Under the pieces are notes generated by a model. That model was not told where the DNA came from and made no database searches. It saw only the letters and a list, made by a program, of their open reading frames with translations. A stretch of DNA of 64,000 nucleotides from Galerina marginata (Eukaryota > Basidiomycota > Agaricomycetes > Agaricales > Galerinaceae). The stretch is from NCBI GenBank assembly GCA_023014335.1, contig JAECYW010000002.1, positions 2,170,001 through 2,234,000 on the forward strand, in the 5' to 3' direction. Both the position numbers and the translations under genes were made by a program. Each line of letters begins with the position of its first letter. Positions within the stretch are counted from its first letter, which is position 1. Shown here piece by piece: positions 58,194 through 64,000 of this stretch.

Positions 58194-61100
58194 TCAGTTC
58201 AAGCCTGAATAAGGTTGAGCAAACCCATCTTCCGGTTGCCACGCGCTGAGAATCCATTCTAGAACATCCACCACAGCACTGCTTCTATACATCAGACTGT
58301 GGTCCGCATCCTTCACCACTTTGACGGAGCATCTATCAGGCCCCATTGTGCGTTCCATCCATCGAACCGCGTTCTCGGCAATTTTCTCGTCCTTGTCGCC
58401 ATACCAGATTCTAACTCTATGCGGGTACGATGAATACGAAAAACCCCACGAGTGATTTTCGTGGTTGAGAATTTGCAAAAGGTCATTGTGCGTGCCTTTC
58501 GCCGATTCCGCATGGGATGCTGCAATGAGGGCGTTACCCAGTGCCATTTGGTGATTACCGGACCCAGCTTGGCTTTGAGCAAATGTGGTCGTAAAATTAC
58601 TCGGCGACGGAGAACCGGGCATCGAGGTCGGAGCTTTGGACGAAGTAAAGGATATGGAGCGTCGGCCTGAACTTCTCGGGTATGACCCCCCGTTTGTGTA
58701 CATATGCGGGGTTGCCGTAGGCAGGTTTAAATCTTGCTCAATGGACTTGGTCCACGACAGGTCCTCAAGCCCTAAACCGATATCGATGCGAAGTGAAGGA
58801 GGCAACTGAGGACTTGGAGGTTCAGATACACGAGCGGCATGGCTCTTGCCTTTCAGAGAGCCCATCGACCTCAGCCCTTTTAGCTTTCTGCCAGAAGAGG
58901 GCTGCTTTTCATGAAGCTGAAGTGGCGGCGTAGCTGAATCCCTTCAGTCTCTCCAGAATTCCACGGGAAGTCTTTCGTTTGGCGACAACGACACCTGCGT
59001 CACCGGAACCATGGGCATAATGTGAGGCGACGCCAAGCGTGCTACGACTCTCGAAACGGCCGTCGAAGTCTCGTAAATCGTCGTACTCGCTGAAACTACC
59101 CGAACCAATGCTTGGTCGAGGTAGCGTGGCGTTGAGATAAATACCGTTGAGATTTTTGCCCGGTTGAGGGGAAGATTCCCTTTCTGATTTCGATGAGGCA
59201 GGCGCCGTATATCCAATGCCCTCATAGGCAATTGTAGGGGGTTTGCCTATCATCCAAGCTTGAATCTTCCATTCGGCGGCTTGAGCAGTCTTCAATATGC
59301 TGTTGGGCACATATTTCAGCCACTTGTAACCACCTATATACATCGGTTAATAGCAGGAGAGGTGCAAGAATGGAAATGAACTTACTGCTTTCGGTCCCAC
59401 CAACCCATGGCGCAAGTAAGCAAATGTCGCCTCGAATACGGGATGGCAATTTGTTGGCGAAAGAGAGCGCATAAGGTGCTCCGGCCGAATGAGCCATAAT
59501 ACTGCATTGGTCGATGTGCAATAAATCCAGGACTTCCTCCACAACGGAGGCCCACTGCATAATACCTTTGGCCGTCTTGGAACGAGGCTCTGTTCTGCCT
59601 AGGCCCCATCTATGCAAGGTAACAAATTAGGATGGATTGTAGAAAAAGGTATTGCCGTCTCGCACCGATCAATGGTAATTAACCGAAGTCCCATGCAACT
59701 CGCCATCTCCTCATACAAGCCCATAATATGACGCACACAACCAAGACCCAAAAATACAACAACGGGGAAACCTGTCGGGCTGCCTAGATCGGAAAGGCTA
59801 ACAGTCAAAGGATTGTCCTGCGATGCATGGGGCATCCGGGTGAGTCTAAGAAGTGTAGTTAATCGAGCAGAACGAAGGTATTGCGCCACCGCTTGTGAGG
59901 GGGAATTTTTAACCATAGAGAGGAAATTAACGGGCTCGAAAGGAGAACTGGGTAGGTAACTAGAGGGAGCGGAGACAGAATAAATGGAAGCTGCACCGGG
60001 GTCTGAACGAGGGGAATAAATGCTGTTGTTGTCGGATATTGTAGAGTGTCGCTTGAGAAAGGCAGAGGCAGAACGTGGTGGTGGCGGTGGGGCGGCTGGT
60101 TTTCGAAGGTTTTGATTGCGGATCGTGCGTTGAACCTCGTCAGCGACACTGTCGATGGAGGAACGTGACAAGAACTCTGTCTCTTCTTCACGTGTAAGGG
60201 GTTCTGGTTCTGATTCCGCCTCTTCGTGGACAGTGGCATGACCCTGGGTGCTGGGAGAATATAACGACGACGAGCGTATGGTTGGAGGTCGTGATCGCAC
60301 TTGAATATCAGGAGGTGCATGGTTGCGAATGATCTCGGATATTGAAGGCACGACACTCTTGCGGTTTTCAAGGACAGGGCTTGGCCTTGGTCGCGGAGAA
60401 CTGTCGACTTTGCCGCGGTCGAGACTAGGATGCGAAGCAGACTCGTCACCCGAAAGTCGAGAAGTTGAGGGTGATGAAATCGTTGAAGCTGGATGCTGTG
60501 CGGGAGCCCGGACGTGGCCGCCGTCTACGGGTTCGGGAAGTTGGCGTCGGCAAATGATAAGCATCGTCATCTTCGCTGGAATCGCCAGAGGAGCTCGTTT
60601 TGCGAGAGATTTTTGAACGCGACTTGCCGCCTCCGAGAACGATTCCCGGGGGAGGGGTGGGCAAAGGGGGTTGATAGAGTGGGTGATGACCGGGGATCCC
60701 AAACCGTGAGCGACTTGATGCTCTCCTTGACGAGTTGAGGAAATCGCCACCATTCATTCCATCAACAAATGCGTCCATTGTCTCCACACCAGCAACTGGA
60801 GCGGCGACCACGAGCGGGAAAATATCAAGCGAGTCAGTGGACGCTGTGTAGTCATCTGGGGTTCGAGGAGGTGTTTCGGTATGCTGGGTGGAGGAAGAAT
60901 TGGAGAAGCGGAGTTGGGGTACAGGACTTGGGGGCTCCCATTTAGGATTTTCCCGACGGGCCAGTCCTGGAGCGCGTCCTTGAATACTGGCTATGGATGG
61001 GGGCGGAGGCCGAGAGATCATCGGCAGGGTCCAAGCTGGGAAAAGCGAAAGCGGGCCTAGGTTGCGGCGACGTCGCTGTTTCTGGGAACGGGGTCGTGCA

Positions 61101-61371
61101 CCGGGGATTCGTGGGTGGTGCTGGGTCTGGGAGGTGAGGACCGGCGGGTCCTCGATTTTACTGAACGAGTGACAGAGTTGGACTTGGGCCGTGGATAGAC
61201 GTCAAAGTAACTGGACGGCGAGTTGGAGGTGGACGGACCAGGACCGTCGGGCTGAACGATGGCGTCGACGGTGGGCGGCCTGTCTTTCTCGCGGCGCAGA
61301 GAAAGAAAGGAAGAGCTTTTCCGAGGCGCTCGATGAGAATTGGAATTGTGACGCGATAGAATGGACTGCAT
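58194..61371 (-). CDS. Alpha/beta-hydrolase fold protein with long disordered N-terminus
   Basis: Predicted serine hydrolase, substrate unknown. Start at 61371 (MQSILSRHNSNSHRAPRKSS). About 500 residues of Ser/Pro/Arg-rich disorder precede the fold. The core has GFPVVVFLGLGCVRHIMGLY, LRLITIDRWGLGRTE, CSIMAHSAGAPYALSFANKL (nucleophile elbow AHSAG), GDICLLAPWVGG, VRIWYGDKDEKIAENAVRWM (acid Asp) and KDADHSLMYRSS (His). The catalytic Ser-Asp-His triad is therefore complete. An insert of some 200 residues, rich in Ser and Arg, splits the lid region. Three single-base frame breaks are needed: about 61055-61062 (a missing base), 60470-60482 and 58940-58942. Between them the reading frames are long and similar in composition. 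Stop at 58194-58196. Confidence 0.7.
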
Positions 61372-61556
61372 GAATGCATACAGCAGCGCAGGCGGTGAGG
61401 AAAAAGAAAGGAAGTGCGGGCGGAAAAGCTTGCTGCCGATTGTCTGGGGGAGCTGGTTACAAAGTCAGGGTAAGGAATTTTGTCCAAAGTCGCCGTATTC
61501 TTAAACCACTCTTTATTATCTCCGTTTAGTCACACATATTTGGCAAATTAACATTA

Positions 61557-62643
61557 TTAACACAGGCTAATGGGAATCTTCCGCGACGAGCATGCGTTTT
61601 CTATCTCTTCGATATCTCCCCGACGCCACACCAGAAACGGTGGCTCATTCGTGCCCCACGGCAGCCCTAGGCGCCGTACAGACGAAAACGCCCCAGACCT
61701 AATAAAACGCGCCCATTCACCAGCGGATACACGTACCGCCCGCCCAGAAATTACCAACTCAACTATGTTCCGGCACATCTCATTCACTACGTTCAGTACA
61801 CCCAAGTCGACAAACAAGCCTTTGAGATGCAGACATCGCAGTGACGCCGCGCTCGCAGGGTTGATGTCGAGGACGAATCGGTCAGAGGTATTATCTTTTT
61901 GCGACTCATAATGCAGGCACCCCACCGTGCACGAGGCGAGCACGAGTCGGAGCTGTTCTTCAGACGCGACCGGATCACTCGTCGTGACATGCAGCCGCTC
62001 CAATGCCTGGCAGTCACCGAGAAGATGGACAAGATGTCCACTGATGATGTGGACATTTTCAAGAGTGAGGTGGGTTATTGGGGAAGGGAATGGGATTGAG
62101 GGTGGTATAATGTCAAGTTCGACTTCGGCTAAACGGAGCTTGTTGAGGTTTGGGAAACCAAACGCAAGGGACTCGTCCCACTCCAGAGATGGGCGAGCGC
62201 TTAGGCGACTGCACAATGGGCTGCCGTCTATGTGTAATTCTTGCAGCGTGTCTGGATTTGATATTAGCCTCAGGAATCCTTTCAGCCTTCACAGATAGTT
62301 CGCCCCCTAAAGTTATGTGCTGCAGTCCTTCAATACCCAGCAGAAATCTGAGCGACCTCAGTTCCTGTGGCTGAGGCCTGCGTGAGGACATTTCTGGCAT
62401 AACAGGTCGAAGATGTATTCGCTTTACGAGTGAGGTGAGCTGAGGGTTCTCCGCGAGTGACCTTGCGAGCAGTGTCGCCGCCGGGAATGAATGAATGGTG
62501 GGACCTGGGTATAGTCTCTTGCGGGTATGGAAAAGCCATGTTGAGGACACGGTTGAAAGCGAGGCGAGATCCCGAGGCCACCAATTGTCGTTGGCCTCGA
62601 GAATGAGCGGGATGAGGTCGTCGATGAACTCGCAGCGTGCCAT
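61557..62643 (-). CDS. F-box/LRR-like protein
   Basis: This resembles the many short Agaricomycete F-box-like proteins that are lineage-expanded, with mostly unknown targets. The N-terminus FIDDLIPLILEANDNWWPRD plus LASLSTVSSTWLFHTRKRLY is an F-box-type helix pair. The rest shows irregular leucine-rich repeats (LTSLVKRIHLRP, LRSLRFLLGIEGLQHITLGG, NLNKLRLAEVELDIIPPS, ITHLTLENVHIISGHLVHLL, SLRCLHLKGLFVDLGVLNVV), ending RRGDIEEIENACSSRKIPIS. No introns were seen. The frame shifts by one base in the TTT at 62280-62282 (SVKAE to GFLRLISNPDTLQEL); removing one base joins two repeats cleanly. The start codon lies only 34 bp from that of the divergent acyltransferase gene. Confidence 0.7.
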
Positions 62644-62677
62644 ATTGTCGAGGTGTGTATTGAAGGTGAATGCCGTG
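62644..62677. promoter_or_regulatory. Very short divergent intergenic region (34 bp)
   Basis: Only 34 bp separate opposite start codons, so the 5' UTR/promoter of each gene must overlap the other's coding sequence, or one start is wrong. Position is seen; regulation is inferred. Confidence 0.4.
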
Positions 62678-64000
62678 ATGTCACATCAAGGTACTACCCG
62701 TTTAAGGCGATCTCCCTTCCCCTCTTTCCGTGATTATATGTCTCCCGACACTGCTCTCTATGCCATCCCAATCAATGAACGCCCTCCAAACTCATGGTTT
62801 AGGACATTCCAGGCCTTTCTCTTCTGTATTCTCTTCAATCTAGCCTTGTATCATGATAAATGGCTCGCAATTCGTCTTCTTGCTTCCCTTCCGCATCCTG
62901 CCTTTTAGGTGGTCGAGGAAGCTGTATTACGCCGGTATTCGCTATACCAAAGGTGCCTTTGGCAGCCTCCAGAGTTAGTCTTATCTGCCTTATTGTCGTG
63001 CCGCGTAACGGATCTCTTGTGCTGCAGTACTCATGTGCCAGTGGTTTGCACCCACGAAACTTGTGATAACCTTCGAAACACAAGGAATGGGACGCTTCAC
63101 TCGCGAAGAAATAGACCGCTATATCATCAAAGACGCCGACGGGAATCCTGCTGGACTAGATCTCCCAACGAAATTCGTACTAATTGCTAACCATCAAGTT
63201 AGTTCAGATACCCTGCCTTGTTCGATGCCTGAATCCCTTTGTTGCAGGTCTACGCCGACTGGTGGTACGCATGGTGCTTCACGTACTTCATGAGCCCTCA
63301 ATACGTTCACCGTTATGTCTATATCACCCTCAAGAAGAGCTTGCGTTGGGTCCCCATTGTTGGTTGGGTAAGCTCTCACAGTCAGCCGCTAATGAGCCCA
63401 GCTTCCACGTATTTCACAGGGCATGCAATTCTTTAAATTCATATTCCTGGCGCGTTCCTGGGCTTCTGATAGACAGCAGTTGGCCACGGACCTAGCGTCA
63501 TTGGGCAGGGAGGCGGAGAGAGAAGGCAAGCCGCTTTGCTTTATGCTCTATCCTGAAGGTACGCTGGTTAGCAAAGACACCCGTCCGAAAAGTAAGAAAT
63601 ACGCGGATAAGATGGGAATTGTAAGCCACTTGTTGAATATGACACTCCTCCTTCTGAATTGCAATAATATAGGCAGATATGAAGCATATATTATTGCCAC
63701 GGTCCACCGGTTTGCTTTATAGCTTACGCTCCCTTGCTCCTAGGATTCCAGATTTACGGCTGCTAGACATGACTGTTGCATACCCTGGTAAGCTACCAGC
63801 CGGAAGTGTATCCAATATTCTTATTAATTCTTTAGGTATCCCTCCACTCGGTTATGGACAAAATTACTATACTCTGAGATCTCTCTTCTTCGACGGGGTT
63901 GCTCCTCCCGCTATTCACATGCATCTCAGGATGTTTGATGTACCCCACGGCGTTCCTATCGGGAACCTCGCAGGGACTATGAAAGCTGGGACACCAGACC
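62678..64000 (+). CDS. PlsC-type lysophospholipid acyltransferase, 3' end cut by window edge
   Basis: It transfers acyl chains to lysophosphatidic acid or lysophosphatidylinositol at the ER membrane (AGPAT/LCLAT class; yeast Cst26/Psi1 is a possible relative). Start at 62678 (MSHQGTTRLRRSPF). Hydrophobic segments are FRTFQAFLFCILFNLALY and FVFLLPFRILPF. Then come RKLYYAGIRYTKGAFG, CQWFAPTKLVITFETQG, and the acyltransferase motif I NHQVYADWWYA (H-x4-D). Further on are KKSLRWVPIVGWGMQFF, FMLYPEGTLVSKDTRPKSKK (motif III EGT) and SLAPRIPDLRLLDMTVAYPG. One extra base at about 62848-62853 separates FNLALY from MINGSQF. The C-terminal part continues to the right edge (GVPIGNLAGTMKAGTPD). Confidence 0.85.

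Overview
The window is nuclear DNA of a filamentous basidiomycete, most likely an Agaricomycete. The genes are cut by many short introns (about 45-60 bp, GT-AG with a few GC-AG), and intergenic gaps are often only 30-250 bp. There is a secreted beta-glucosidase with an N-terminal fungal cellulose-binding module, as in wood- and litter-decay fungi. Small DUF7704 membrane proteins, a CofD-like fungal protein and a mitochondrial MutS (MSH1) also fit. No bacterial-type operons, tRNA genes or CRISPR arrays were seen.

Layout. 1-3703: 3' part missing of a CofD/YvcK-like gene (minus), then two tandem DUF7704 paralogues (plus). 3704-7702: a 4-kb gene-poor stretch. 7703-13410: a small unknown protein, a PXA-domain membrane protein, a single-pass Pro/Ser-rich membrane protein, 6-phosphogluconolactonase and the AP-1 sigma subunit. 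13573-23380: a chromodomain protein, Rab7/Ypt7, Atg16, a three-RRM Pub1/TIA-1-like protein and prohibitin-1. 24862-29592: an asparagine-synthetase-domain protein and 6-phosphogluconate dehydrogenase. 29709-34813: five head-to-tail copies of a 1,013-bp non-autonomous DNA transposon. 35059-42912: an oxysterol-binding-protein homologue and a GH3 beta-glucosidase. 43106-52513: an Aco2-type aconitase, MSH1 and a septin. 52745-64000: an MIT-domain protein, an INO80 subunit Ies1-like protein, an alpha/beta-hydrolase, an F-box/LRR-like protein and a PlsC-type acyltransferase that runs off the right edge.

Functional links are loose, as usual in fungi. Two oxidative pentose-phosphate enzymes (6-phosphogluconolactonase and 6-phosphogluconate dehydrogenase) lie 15 kb apart. 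Several genes serve membrane traffic (PXA protein, AP-1 sigma, Rab7, Atg16, OSBP, MIT protein, septin). Divergent pairs such as rab7/atg16, MSH1/septin and F-box/acyltransferase have very short shared promoters.

The most unusual object is the transposon array. It has 26-bp terminal inverted repeats (22/26 matching), an 8-bp target-site duplication only at the outer ends, and a 6-bp linker (the TSD minus its last two bases) at every internal junction. It lies between the start codons of the divergently transcribed 6PGD and OSBP genes. A second pattern is a series of apparent single-base indels, nearly all +1, in otherwise conserved genes. These look like sequence errors and would mislead gene callers.
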